Shown here one piece after another: positions 50,975-61,873 of a DNA stretch of 64,000 nt (its first letter is position 1; each line of letters begins with the position of its first letter). The stretch comes from Boswellia sacra (taxonomy: Eukaryota; Streptophyta; Magnoliopsida; Sapindales; Burseraceae): assembly GCA_013180625.2 (NCBI GenBank), contig SNVD02008011.1:124001-188000 (forward strand). The letters run 5' to 3'. Under the pieces are notes generated by a model, which did no database searches, was not told the DNA's origin, and saw only the letters and a list, made by a program, of their open reading frames with translations. A program made the translations under genes and the position numbers.

Positions 50975-51760
50975 ATCACAGCCGTAAAATTGAACGACTC
51001 TAATTCAAGTTATGGGCAAAAACAGTAACCAAATATTTGATTGGCCAAGGAAAACATAATTATCTTACACAAGATCCTCCGGCGTCTGATTCAAAGGAGT
51101 ATGCTAAATGGATTCAGGAAGACAATTTGATTACTACATGGTTGTGGAACAGTATGGAGCCATCGCTTGCAGTAACTGTGATGTGGGTTGATACTACCAA
51201 AGAGTTGTAGAATTCACTTCAAGACAGGTTTGGCGGCTCTCAAAATGTCTCTAACATTTTTTATGTTTACTCTATTTTCTTGTCAGCAAGGTGCTAGAAC
51301 GTTAAGTGAATATTTAGGAGAAATAGAAGGATTAAAGCGTGAGCTTAACTCTTATCATCCTGTTACTACTGATGTTGAGACATTACGTAAATAATGTGAA
51401 GAATTATTTGTTGTTAAGTTCCTGTCTAGCTTAAATCCTATCTATGAAAGTGCTAAGAATAGTATCTTGACTGAGAAAGATCTTCCAAGTCTTAAAACTG
51501 CATATGCTCGACTCCAACGGTTACCCACCTCTCAATATAATCAGGAAGCCTCTGCCTTAGTTGTGTCTAGTAGTCGAAGCAGATGATCCTCTTCTGGACG
51601 GAGTAGAGGGCGTGTTAGAGGTCAAGGTGGAAGAGTTCCTTGTTCCCATTGTAGTAGACTTAATCATCCTTCAGAAAAGTGTTGGGATAAGTTTGGAAAA
51701 CCTGAATGGGCAAATCAAAGCTTTGAGGAGCAGCTTTCCGTTGGTAATTCATCTAACTCT
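50975..51760 (+). pseudogene. copia gag remnant
   Basis: Starting near 50980, the reading shows a YLIGQGKHNYL-like capsid region, a TWLWNSMEPS block, the QQGARTLSEYLGEIEGLKREL block (51285-51350), and a zinc-knuckle-like CSHCSRLNHPSEKCW near 51641-51685. A stop at 51208, another near 51392 and frameshifts divide it. Confidence 0.75.
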
Positions 51761-51859
51761 CATGCTCCACCTTCTGCGCAGTCTGCTCAAAAAACTGAAA
51801 GTCAACCAGCCGGTGAGCCTTCTGCTTCCTTAGTCCAAACAGATAGGTCCACTGCCTTA

Positions 51860-52290
51860 TTTTCTTCTTTGTACCCACATCATTGGATTATAGACTCTGG
51901 AGCTTCTTCTCACATGACTGGTAATGATTCTCTTTTTAGTTCATTTATCCCTTCCAACAAACAGTCATCAGTCGTTCTTGCTGATGGTTCTAAAACCCAA
52001 GTACAAAGGTCTGGAACCATTCATACATCTAGTTTTCATTTATCTTCGGTGTTACATGTCCCTAGATTTCCTGTTAATCTTTTATCCGTTAGCCAGTTAA
52101 CTAAGAATTTAAATTGCTCAGTCACTTTTTTTCCATCCTTTTGTATTTTTCAAGATCTTGGTGCGAGGAAGATGATTGGTGGCGGGCATGAAAAGAATGA
52201 CGTTTATCACTTGTTTGAAGCACTTTCGTCCTCTCATACAGCTCTTTCTTCTTCTGTTTCTCTAGAACAATGACATTGTCGTTTAGGTTC
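51860..52290 (+). pseudogene. copia protease and start of integrase
   Basis: WIIDSGASSHMTG at about 51884-51922 is an intact aspartic-protease active site (DSGA). The following frame to 52273 carries the VLHVPRFPVNLLSVSQL motif typical of copia. A stop at 52271 separates it from the integrase zinc region. Confidence 0.85.
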
Positions 52291-53498
52291 CAATAAATTG
52301 CTTCAGCATATGGGTTTTTCTAGTCCAACTCAAATTGAATGTGAGTCTTGTCAGTTAGGTAAATATTCTCGTTTTTCGTTTCGTACTCGAGTCAATAAAA
52401 TTAATGACCAACCGTTTGATTTGGTTCACTCAGATGTATGGGTCCTTGTCGAGTTACCAACAGTCATGGGTTTAAATATTTTGTATCCTTTGTGGATGAT
52501 CATTCTAGAGTTACTTGGTTGTATTTATTAAAAGATCGATCTGAGGTCCCTAGTATGTTTCAAATGTTTTACAATGAAATAAAGACTCAGTTTGATATTT
52601 CTATTAAAGTTTTACGTTCTGATAATGCTTTAGAATATACTTCTTCCTCGTTATCTACTTTTTGTAGCACTAATGGGATCTTATATCAGACATCATGTGC
52701 TTTCACCCCTCAGCAGAATGGAGTTACTGAGCGAAAAAATAGACATTTGTTAGATGTGGCTCACACTCTGTTATTTCATATGAAAGTCCCATCAAAATAC
52801 TAGGGAGAAACTTTACTTACCGCCTGTTACCTCATTAATTGGGTTCCTTCTTCTGTCCTTAATTTTCAGTCTCCATACTCCATCTTATTCCCTAATCAAT
52901 CTGCTTTTCCTCTTCCTCCTCGTATTTTTGGTTGTGTTTGTTTTGTCCATATTCATAAGGTTTCTGATAAACTGTCTCCTCGGTCCACCAAATGTATTTT
53001 TCTTGGGTATTCTAGAACTTAGAAGGGTTACAAATGTCTTGAACCTTGCTCAGGAAAAACTTTTGTCCGTGCAGATGCACCTTTTTTGAGTCCACACCAT
53101 ATTTTTCATCGAGTGGTTCTAGACTTGATATTGATCTAGTTGATCCTCCAATACCGGTGTCAGTTCTACCGTGTCCCTCAACTCCACCACTCCTAATTTA
53201 TTCTAGGCGAAAGCCACATCAATCGCGTGCTACACAAGGTGATTTACCGCTCACTGATCTACCCGTCACTCAAGCTTCTGCTTCTACTCCAGATCCGACT
53301 CCTCCTACAAATGAGTATTCTGATCTTGATCTCCCTATTGCTCTTCGCAAAGGTACTAGAAATTCTCATAGGTATCCTATCTCTCAGTTTGTCTCCTTTA
53401 ATGCCTTATCATTGTCTGCTCGCTCCTTTGCTTTGTGTTTGTCTGTGGTTTCTAAAAATTACCAGGAAGCTTTGGCTCATCCTGGCTAGAGGAAAGCT
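52291..53498 (+). pseudogene. copia integrase remnant
   Basis: CESCQLGKYSR is the second half of the HHCC zinc finger. The catalytic core shows FVSFVDDHSRVTWLYLL and VLRSDNALEYTS, with QQNGVTERKNRHLLD. A frameshift near 52440-52530, a stop at 52801 and further stops in the C-terminal linker (53023, 53488) disable it. Confidence 0.85.
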
Positions 53499-54978
53499 AT
53501 GGAAGATGAGATGTCAGCTCTATGTGATCGTGGTACATGGGAGTTACAAAAATTACCAGACGCTAAAGAAGTGGTTGGTTGTCGTTGGGTCTTTGTTATC
53601 AAATATCATCCTAATGATACTATTGAACGCTTAAAAGCCCGTCTTGTTGCTAAAGGGTACACTCAAACTTATGGTGAGACTTTCTCTCCTGTTGCCAAGC
53701 TCAATTCAGTCCGCATTCTCATTTCCCTCACTATGTTTTTTGGTTGGCCCCTCTTCCAACTAAATATCAAAAATGCCTTCTTGTATGGTGATTTACATGA
53801 GGAGGTTTATATAGAGCAACCACTTGGATTTGTTGCTCAGGGGGAGTTAACCAACTCTATTTGTAAGTTACAGAAGGCTATTTATGGTCTGAAGCAATCA
53901 CCTAGGGCCTGGTTTGAAAAATTAAGTGGCGTTTTGACTTCGATCAAATTCTCCCGTTGTCAATCTGATCACTCAGTATTTGTTAAACATACCAGATCAG
54001 GTATTGTTATACTTGTGGTGTATGTAGAGGATATCATTGTGACTGGGAGTGATTCTAATGGCATAGAAGAAGTGAAAAGACCACTAAAGACACATTTTCA
54101 AACAAAAGACTTGGGGCAACTCAGATACTTTCTTGGTATTGAAGTTTTAAGGAGTAAAGAAGGTATCATTTTGTCTCAGAGAAAGTATGTGCAAGACTTA
54201 CTTGATGAGATGGGTATGTTAGGATCTAAGCCAATAGAGACCCCTATGGATCCTAATGTAATATTGGATGGTGACAGCAGTCCAGATTTTTAAGATAAGA
54301 AAAGATATAGAAGCCTTGTGGGAAAGTTGATTTATCTTACTGTCACTAGACCTGATATTACTTTTGCAGTGGGAGCAGTTAGTCAGTATATGCAAAATCT
54401 GAAGAAGATCCATTGGGAGGCGGTATGTAGAATTCTATGATATCTAAAACAGTCTGTTGGTAAAGGAATTCTTTACAAGAAAGGTAAAGAGTTGGACAGT
54501 GTTGGGTATTCTGATGCAGATTGGGCTGGATCCAAAACTGATAGGAAGTCCACAAGTGGATATTGTACCTTCTTGGGAGGTAATCTAGTGACTTAGAGAA
54601 GCAAAAAAACAAAATGTAGTTGCGAGATCTAGTGCAGAGGCAAAGTATCGTGCTATGGCTCATACAACTTGTGAGATTATGTGGGTCAAGAATTTCTTAA
54701 CTGAAATTGGAATTGATTTAAAAAAGCCATCAAAAATGTTTTGTGATAATATGGCTGCAACATATATTGCTAGCAATCCAGTTTTTCATGAAAGAACTAA
54801 ACACATCGAAGTAGATTGTCACTTTGTTCGTGAGGCTGTAATGAGTGGAGAAATTATCACACCTTATGTTGAGTTTAAAGACCAAATTGGAGATCTTTTT
54901 ACCAAGGTAGTTCATAAAGGAGTTTTTCTTCATCTATGTTCCAAGTTGGGCATCAAGAATATCTATACTCCAACTTGA
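53499..54978 (+). pseudogene. copia reverse transcriptase and RNase H remnant
   Basis: 53499-54293 is an open RT stretch with ARLVAKGYTQTYGETFSPVAKL, QLNIKNAFLYGDL, YGLKQSPRAWFEKL and VYVEDIIVTGSD. The YVDD box is changed to YVED, which alone should abolish catalysis. RNase H continues past a stop at 54291 to SSAEAKYRAMAHTTCEI and ends at 54978 just before the polypurine tract. Confidence 0.88.
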
Positions 54979-54989
54979 GGGGGCCGGAG

Positions 54990-55160
54990 TGTTAAATCTC
55001 TATATAGGAATTTAGGATTGTGTTCCTATTAGATACATATTTGATTCTCTCTTTCCTATTTTGTTTTCCCTTATTGTACTATATATATGTACACCTATTT
55101 ACAATGGAACATACACAAAAATATTTCTCCTAAATTCGTTTCTTCCTCTCTCCCTCAACA
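54990..55160 (+). repeat. 3' LTR of the complete copia element
   Basis: Starts TGTTAAATCTC, ends CCTCAACA, and is followed directly by the second ATATC target copy. Confidence 0.92.
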
Positions 55161-55332
55161 ATATCAATACCCAATACGCACAGCACCAGGAACCCAATAT
55201 TTAAATTAGTGTATCTATGAATGTAAAACAAAAAAGCTACTTATCAGTGCATCTATGTTAAAGTGATGAAACAAATTCTAGTTTTCTTACTCTTGAGGTT
55301 GTGGTTCCGTCTTAGCAGCACGAGGCACTTCC
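55161..55332 (-). pseudogene. Continuation of the eIF2D intron-1 fragment
   Basis: 55161-55200 (ATATCAATACCCAATACGCA...CACCAGGAACC) continues the match to 21620-21665 that broke at 50142. After about 55200 the match is lost and the remaining 130 bp are unassigned. Confidence 0.55.
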
Positions 55333-56222
55333 TGTTGGATATTAATACACAAGAATTTTGAAAACTCACTCTTTATTCTTTATTCCTTGAATTTTAAATT
55401 CCACGCACACTTTTTTATAAATAAGAAAAAAAAAACACTCTATTTATATAGCACTCATGATAATTCTATTTCTTCTATGAATATAAATCCTAATTCTACT
55501 TGAGCTCAATTTTAATTCCTAAACAAAACTTAAATCCTAAGACAAATAAAGTTTATTTCTAACACCCCCCTTAAACTTGATTTGTTACACCAAGTGAATC
55601 TCTAATTCTAATGAAGTCTTCATGCTTGAGTGGCTTAGTGAATATATCTGAAACTTGATCCTGTGACTTTACGTATTCCACTTTCACGTCTCCTCTTGTG
55701 ATGCAATCTCGTATATAATGGTGATGAGTATCAATGTGCTTGCTTCGATCATGGAACACTGGATTTTTTGCTAGTGCTATTGCTAACTTGTTATCAACAT
55801 AAATCTTTGTTGGCTCTTCTTGTGAAGTATTCAACTCCTTCAACAAACTCCTCAACCAAATTATGTGACACGCACATGTAGTAGCAACAACATGCTCAGC
55901 TTCATAAGTTGACAATGTACTATCGGTTGTTTCTTTGACACCCAAGTAAATGAAGTATCTCCTATGAAGAAAACATAACCAGTAGTACTTTTTCTATCAT
56001 CAGTATCTCTAGCCCAGTCGCTATCACAATATCCAATAAGTTTGTAATTATCAGATAATGAATAATACAAACCGAAATCAATAGCACCTTTAAGATAGCG
56101 AAGGATTCTTTTAGCGGTTTTGAAATGTGTAGTAGTTAGATTCTCCATGAAGCGACTTACTAGACCAACTGCATAGAGAATATTTGGTCTCGTACATGTC
56201 AAATACCACAAGCTTCCAACTA
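55333..56222 (-). mobile_element. 3' fragment of another copia element
   Basis: On the minus strand: the end of RT/RNase H, then a polypurine tract TTTAAGGGGGG (55565-55575), then a 3' LTR at 55564-55333 (starts TGTTAGAAATAAAC, ends ATATCCAACA). Coding pieces are 56211-55861 (YLTCTRPNILYAVGLVSRF, YCDSDWARDTDDRKSTTGY) and 55945-55571 (STYEAEHVVATTCACHIIWL, FTKPLKH), linked by a frameshift. Everything upstream of the RT thumb is missing. Confidence 0.85.
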
Positions 56223-56299
56223 AGCTCTTGAAGTTAAAACTTATATAAATCTTAATCTATTGAAATTATGTAAGTAGGATCTCTCTTTTAAATTATTAA

Positions 56300-56543
56300 A
56301 TAGTTCATCTCACTCGTGTGTTTTCCATGGCATTAGGGTCATGAAACATATTCAGGTTGCAGATGTTGGAAAAAAAAGATTGTAAATTAAATGTATGCAA
56401 TAGCATAAAGACAACTGGCGGTGACTTGTGAAATTTTCATAAAGAAGAGTCTTCCATCGTCTCTTAAATTTACCAAAGAATGTAGTTCTAAATCCATGTA
56501 TACCTAATCCAAATAAACATAATAATAGAAATAAAAGTTCTAG
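56300..56543. pseudogene. Duplicated fragment of eIF2D intron 2
   Basis: GTGTGTTTTCCATGGCAT, then AAGACAACTGGCGGTGACTTGTGAAATTTTC, then ATACCTAATCCAAAT and AAAATAAAAGTTCTAG-like blocks match 17835-18010 and 19570-19615 of eIF2D in order. The fragment has no counterpart of transposon copy A or its flank 18020-18348. Confidence 0.6.
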
Positions 56544-58505
56544 TGTAACAGCCTAACTTTACTTGAGTGTGGCCATAACCTCTTGGAATTGTTTATAAGG
56601 TATTGACTATTAGTTCTTATATGTGTGAGTACCTAGTGTCTTGATAATGAATTAATGTTGAAGGGCACATGTCAAAGACTTTGGAATTGGAGGCCCTAAC
56701 TTGAAATTCTGCAAATGAGTATATATATAAGGGTGGGGGTTAGACATTTTTAGAGAACTCATTTCCTCCCTTATTCTCAAAAACCCCGGCCCACTTTCTT
56801 TTCTTCAAGAATTGGAGGAGAAAGAAGAAGAAGCTAGAAGAGAAGAGGTAGAATTTATTCCCTTCTCTAATTTCTAGCACTTGGGCATAAATTTTGTTAT
56901 GAATTATTGTGTTAAGAAGTGGCTTGTGGCACCTTCATGTCATGTATGCTATGAAACTTACTAAAATTCATGATTTGTTATAATGGAGGATTCAAATGAT
57001 TGGGGTGATGATAGGAAGTTAGACATGATGCTTGAATCCAAACTCTGCAAGGCCTTTTTGCTGAGCAGCTCTTAATCCAAAAATTCCTAGAAATTCTAGG
57101 GTTTTGTTTTGGTTCTAAAATTTTTACATGTGAAACTATACATATTTGGAATCATATAGAATTTTGAATCATTTGAAAATTTGACTTATGCAATTTTCAG
57201 TGAATTTTTGATCTGTCGAAATGAATTGGAAATCCCCTGTTTTCAAAACAGAGAATGAGGAACAAATTTTATATGAGGGAATTTTCCTTCATGAAAATCC
57301 CTGATTTTTGTTATATGAATTCAACATTTTTTCTTACCAACTAGAAAGTTTCATGGTTTTTGAAGCTCTGTAGGAATTGTTATGATTTTTTAAACTTGTG
57401 TTTATAAAACTAAAATTTTCAATTTCCAGAACAATGTGAGTAAAATAAATTGCCTTTGATGGATCTAGACTAAACAAAACATTGTGATTTTTGGAGAAAT
57501 GATTCTCATATATGTCTTTTAACAAGTTAGAAATTTTTGTAATGATTTGGCTATTGGTGAGACTTTTATAAATTTCCAAAGTTATGCTGCTCAGTTTAAA
57601 GGACCCCCAGACAGAATTTGAATGTGTGATAAACTAAAGGATTTCAAGGGGCATATGACCTCATTTTAATCCGATAATTTACATATGGTATTTTATATGT
57701 ATTTGAATGATTTCTACAAAATTTCATAGAATTTGGGATAAGCATCAACTTCCTAAAAATCATCAAATCAAGTGTGCATAGTGATAAGTTAGTAAGGAAT
57801 TACTTTCTACTGTTGTGTTTGATGACCCTTAAGTGAGTTGTGATGAATTCTAGGTTGACATAAGGATCCTACAGCAGAACTCGATCAGATAAGTAAGCTA
57901 AACTATTTCTGAGGTCATAATGGACATATTGTGGTTTATGAGGTGTGTATTGTGCCATATATTTATGCGAATATGAATGTTATGTTTGATTGAAATATTG
58001 TGCTTGTGATGAGATTGAAAGCTTGATTTTGAGCTTGTACTTATGAATTTGTTATGTGATGGCATTGAAAAATGCCTGTGACTCTAATATGTGATGGTAT
58101 GGAATTATGCCTATGGTTTTGACTGTGGTGACATGAAATTGTCCACATATATTTGATTATTATGGCATGAAATGGTGTCTATGGAATTGATATGTGATGG
58201 TATGAAATGGGGCACATGGAATTGATATGTGATGGCATGAAAGTTGTGTATAAATATTGATATTTATAATGCTATGGGAATAATGATTCACGCCTAATGC
58301 CTATGGGACCAAATTCTGTTTTGAATGAATTATGCATGGGGGCCACCTCTTGGGATTATGTGGGGTCCATCTCCTGAGAGTCATGGAGATTGCAAAGTAC
58401 CAGACACAATACAAAGTACCACGTGTAGACCGTGTTGATTAACAGCAGGGGTGCCACCTGTTGAAGGTTATGAAAATAACAAAGTGTCACACATAATGCA
58501 AAGTG
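56544..58505 (+). mobile_element. Ty3/gypsy-type LTR, interrupted by a CACTA terminus
   Basis: Starts TGTAACAGCCTAACTTTAC and has an LTR-like TATA run (56721-56730) followed by a leader with GAGAACTCATTTCCTCCC and GAAGAAGAAGCTAGAAGAGAAG. About 58060-58260 holds 35-40-bp imperfect repeats built on GTGATGG(T/C)ATGAAAT. The characteristic GGGGTGCCACCTGTTG style 3' part is cut at 58505 by CACTACAAG. The element is oriented on the plus strand; no gag-pol is attached in the window. Confidence 0.55.
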
Positions 58506-60160
58506 CACTACAAGAAATTTTTAAATATTTGACACATAAGTTTTAATTTATTTGAGGGTTTTTTAAAATCCAATCAAATATAATACAATAGGAAAAAGTC
58601 AACCCGTGTTTTTCAAATATTTGACACCATTTCAATAAAACATAATTACATATTTGCCATTACATATAAATAGCCAAATATATCTTATTTCTCCCTTTGT
58701 GTTTCATCATTCCCTCTTCTATTTTGCCCTAGCCCATGCTCTATCAGTTTCATTCCCTCACTGCTTTGGTTGAAAGCACTCATCCCTCCTTTGCTCCCTT
58801 TTCGATTTGTTTCCTCCCTCACCATCACTCAGTCTATTTCGCTCCCTACCTCACTCCCTCGATCCCTTGCTTCAACCATTGTCACTTTGTCACACATCCA
58901 TCATTAGTTACTCACGCACAATCGAGGTGAATCACAGATTGATCTCACTGGGTAAGTTAGTTTCTCTCCTCTGGTAATTGTGTATCGTCTCTCTCTCTCT
59001 CTCTCTTTTTCTATCTCTATCTATTTTCTTTCATGTGTTTATTATGCATTTCTCTTATAGGGGGTTTAGAAATAGAGAGATGGTGCTGTTAGAAAAGCGA
59101 GAAGTGAGTCGATAAGCTGCAGTACTAGTTTTTTCATTGGATTCAAACCAAAAGTAATAAAGCCATTTGAGTGAGTAAAATATAATTTAACCTCTAAAAT
59201 ATAATTTCTCTTGAGGATGAGTTGCTTGCCCTTTTATATTTGACCGACCTGAATCTCTCTCTCAATTTATTAACCAATCACATGATCAAGCACCAAAACG
59301 AAGGAAAGATTTATAGATTTGTAGAAGATTAAGACAAAAAGTGTTTTAATATAATATTACTTAATAGTGTTTTAAATCAACAATTATGGTTTTGAAATGT
59401 TTTTCTTGGATGTTTATGTTGTAGGGACCAATGCTATTATATGAGTGTGGTTGTGTGCTGCATTAGTTCAGGTTGAATATGAAATAAATTGGAATATGGA
59501 TAATGTTATGTTTTCAATTTCTATGAAACAGAATTCGAATATATTACCTGTTGAGGGTAACTATAAAAAAAGTTCTTAATTTCATGCTTCTAAAAGATTT
59601 TTGGGTTTGGAAAGGCCCCGGTTTTGAGGGTTTGTAGAATTTAGGGGTTAGCAGAGCTTTTATTTATTTATTGGATAGGGGCAGCAGGGTAATATATGGC
59701 CAGAATTCCAGTTTTATCGAGTATTTTGCATTTGAAACTTGCACTTAAGGGATGCCATTTTCTATTTCTTGTTCTTACTTTTTCATTTCATGAGTTCATT
59801 TGTAGCATAAAGGTGTGATATGTATAACTTGGTTTCATTGTTTTTGTTGTTTTGGATATGATATGTCTAATTTTTTGAAATGAATATGATGCATCATTTT
59901 GTGGTTTTTTTTGGGATTGCTGACCTTGGAACATCTATTTTTCACGTCTTTTGTTCTCTCTCTCTCTCTCTTATTGATGTGTTTAAAGTTTGAAATGGGC
60001 ATCTAATTGTAATTTATTGAAATAGCATATTTGAAATTGTTTGGTGTCAGATTCTGAGCAATTATATGATAGGTGTCTATTTATGTATTACTTTCATATC
60101 AATTTGTCCATGTTTCTTTGCTATATACCTTGGTATTTTTATGTTTTTGTGTGGTTTTGA
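58506..60160 (+). mobile_element. 5' end of a second CACTA transposon, truncated
   Basis: CACTACAAGAAATTT at 58506 is a CACTA terminal repeat. An AAATATTTGACAC motif is repeated at 58524 and 58614 as a subterminal repeat. A TATA box (58675) and a transcribed-looking exon ending in GG|GTAAGTTAG (donor at 58952) follow. No matching right terminus was found up to 64000. The stretch runs into another LTR at about 60161, so the rest is deleted or lies beyond the window. Confidence 0.5.
58675..58682 (+). promoter_or_regulatory. TATA box inside the CACTA end
   Basis: TATAAATA, 169 bp from the transposon terminus, followed by pyrimidine-rich text and then a splice donor GTAAGT at 58952. This suggests a transposon gene whose first exon is non-coding or very short. 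Confidence 0.45.
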
Positions 60161-61261
60161 TGTTTGTAGGAGTTTTGGAGCAACTTGCACAAAAATGGAG
60201 TAAAAACCCTTCATTTTCACCTCTGCTAATCAGCCAATTTCTCGGAGTTGATTGTATCGATATACAATTAACCGGATAACATGCTATATACCATTGAAAA
60301 GCTCTCGAAGTCTATTTTCTGGAGAAATTTACGGTTCACGAATTGATGTAGTGTACCAAAAGTTATGATAAAAATGGTATGAGAAGTGTATATTTGTAAT
60401 TCCACATATCACTGTAGCATGTTATTAAATACGGGGGAACTGTAGCAAGTTACTGTAGCAGAGTATATAAACATATTTTAGGGTTTTATTTTCATAACTT
60501 GAAGAGGGGGAAACGACTTGGAGGCTGCAGCTCTGGAATTCTCTCATCTTTTGGAGTTCTTGAAGGAGAAAGAAAGTTTGGAAAGAGGTAGAACTACAAA
60601 TCTAAGGAAATTTGCAAAGGATTTACTAAGTTTCTTCCTTTCCCTTTCATTTTCTGGAATGTTTTTGTATTGTATTGTATTGACTACGTTTTTGAACATG
60701 TGTAACTGAATCTGAATTGGTTGAGGGTGATTTCAAAGCCCTTGATATGGTTTTTGTGAGTTGATTGTGTAAGAAATTGTTTTCCAATTCTCTAATTGAA
60801 GTTGCTTGTATTTTCCCATATCTAATGCTTATGATTGCTTACTGATTGTATTTGGAATGGCCAACTGAATCTAATCTGTTGTTGTCTATTGCTAGATTAG
60901 AAATCTTGATCCGTAATTGTCATGAATTTCCAATCATTAGTAGCAAATTGTGATCAGAGATTGCAATTGGAAAATACAACCTAGGTTAAATAATCCGAAC
61001 TTGTGTGATTATTGCTTAGATCAACCTATCTTTCTCATCGTAATGCTTCTATTGAATTAAACTTAGAGAGCGTGTTCTAGGTTGTTTAATGGATAGAGAT
61101 TAAATAAAGAGCTTGTTTTATTTAACAACAAAGTAAGGAAAGATTGGGGTAACAGAGCTTGTTGTTATCTACGGTTGATAACTTCAATGCTGTAATTGGA
61201 TGACAATTCTACGATTAATTCGCAAATCCATATCTTGTGGTAGAGAAGGATCCCTTAACCA
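60161..61261 (+). repeat. LTR of a gypsy-derived element carrying the CRP and LOG frames
   Basis: The start is placed at TGTTTGTAGGAG (60161 or 60165). A TATATAA box sits at 60464, followed by AGGGTTTTATTTTCATAAC and a purine-rich leader, as in long LTRs of Tat/Athila-type elements. The end is placed at CCCTTAACCA (61261). No primer-binding site follows: the next 10 bases lead straight into the end of a gypsy polyprotein, so the usual 8-10 kb of gag-pol is gone. Both ends are inferred, because a second copy is not in the window. Confidence 0.55.
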
Positions 61262-61269
61262 GGTAAGTA

Positions 61270-61371
61270 TTCAAGGTGAATGGGCACAGGTTGAAGCCTT
61301 ACTATGAGAATTCAGTGATGCAGGACATCGAGGAGGTACCTCTCTACAAGCCAGCTTATCTTGATGGGTGA
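61270..61371 (+). pseudogene. Last 33 codons of a Ty3/gypsy polyprotein
   Basis: Reads FKVNGHRLKPYYENS and continues to a TGA at 61369-61371. FKVNGHRLKPY is the conserved end of the integrase C-terminal region in plant gypsy elements. The frame is closed upstream by a stop at 61264, so only the tail survives. About 40 bp later a conserved-looking hairpin ATTGGG-AGGAAA-CCCAAT lies at 61413-61430, a motif I associate with the post-pol region of Tat/Athila-type elements. Confidence 0.75.
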
Positions 61372-61873
61372 TGGCAAGTAACATCAGGCTGAGGACGTTA
61401 AACCAAGCGCTTATTGGGAGGAAACCCAATGTTTTTGAAACATAAATAAAAAGAGACAAAGAAAAGAAGGTAGTAATGATCAATTTTTGTGTTTCGAGGA
61501 GATTTCTCTCATGGGCTATTATAATTGATCAGGTTTTATCTCTCTTTGCCATTTGTCTCATTTGCTTTGTTGTTTGTTTTTGACTTTCATTTGCTCTTGT
61601 GTTTTATTTCTTTTATGTGTCTCTATTTTCTTTTCTTTTCTTTTCTTTTCTTGTGTTTAATTTGATTATTCCGGACTCGAGAAGTTCTTTTCTTTTCAGT
61701 TCTTTTCTTGTGTTTAATTTGATTATTCCGTGCTTCGAGTTCAGTTATGCAACAGCTTGAGGAAACATTCAAACGGGAGTTGAAGCATTGTTCGAAGGTT
61801 TGAAACGTGCATATCTGGGAGAAGAACAAACTCAATCGCATTATCGGTAATATCTCTCCTTTTTTCATCTTCA
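61372..61873 (+). other. Post-pol spacer, pyrimidine-rich, with a short duplication
   Basis: It carries the hairpin at 61413-61430 and a long T/C-rich tract. A ~30-bp segment (CTTGTGTTTAATTTGATTATTCCG) occurs twice, about 61650 and 61707. No protein; the minus-strand frame across it is a low-complexity Lys/Arg artefact. Confidence 0.5.

Larger units (their letters stand above)
50143..55160 (+). mobile_element. Complete Ty1/copia element with both LTRs and perfect TSD
   Basis: LTRs are 50143-50312 and 54990-55160 (about 170 bp), starting TGTTAAATCTC. The target duplication is ATATC on both sides (50138-50142 and 55161-55165), and the host sequence on the two sides joins into one stretch matching eIF2D intron 1. 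Primer site TGGTATCAGAGC at 50313; polypurine tract TTGAGGGGGCCGGAG just before the 3' LTR. The LTRs differ at about seven positions plus one indel, so it is not very old. Gag-Pol has several stops and frameshifts, so it is structurally complete but not coding-competent. Confidence 0.95.
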
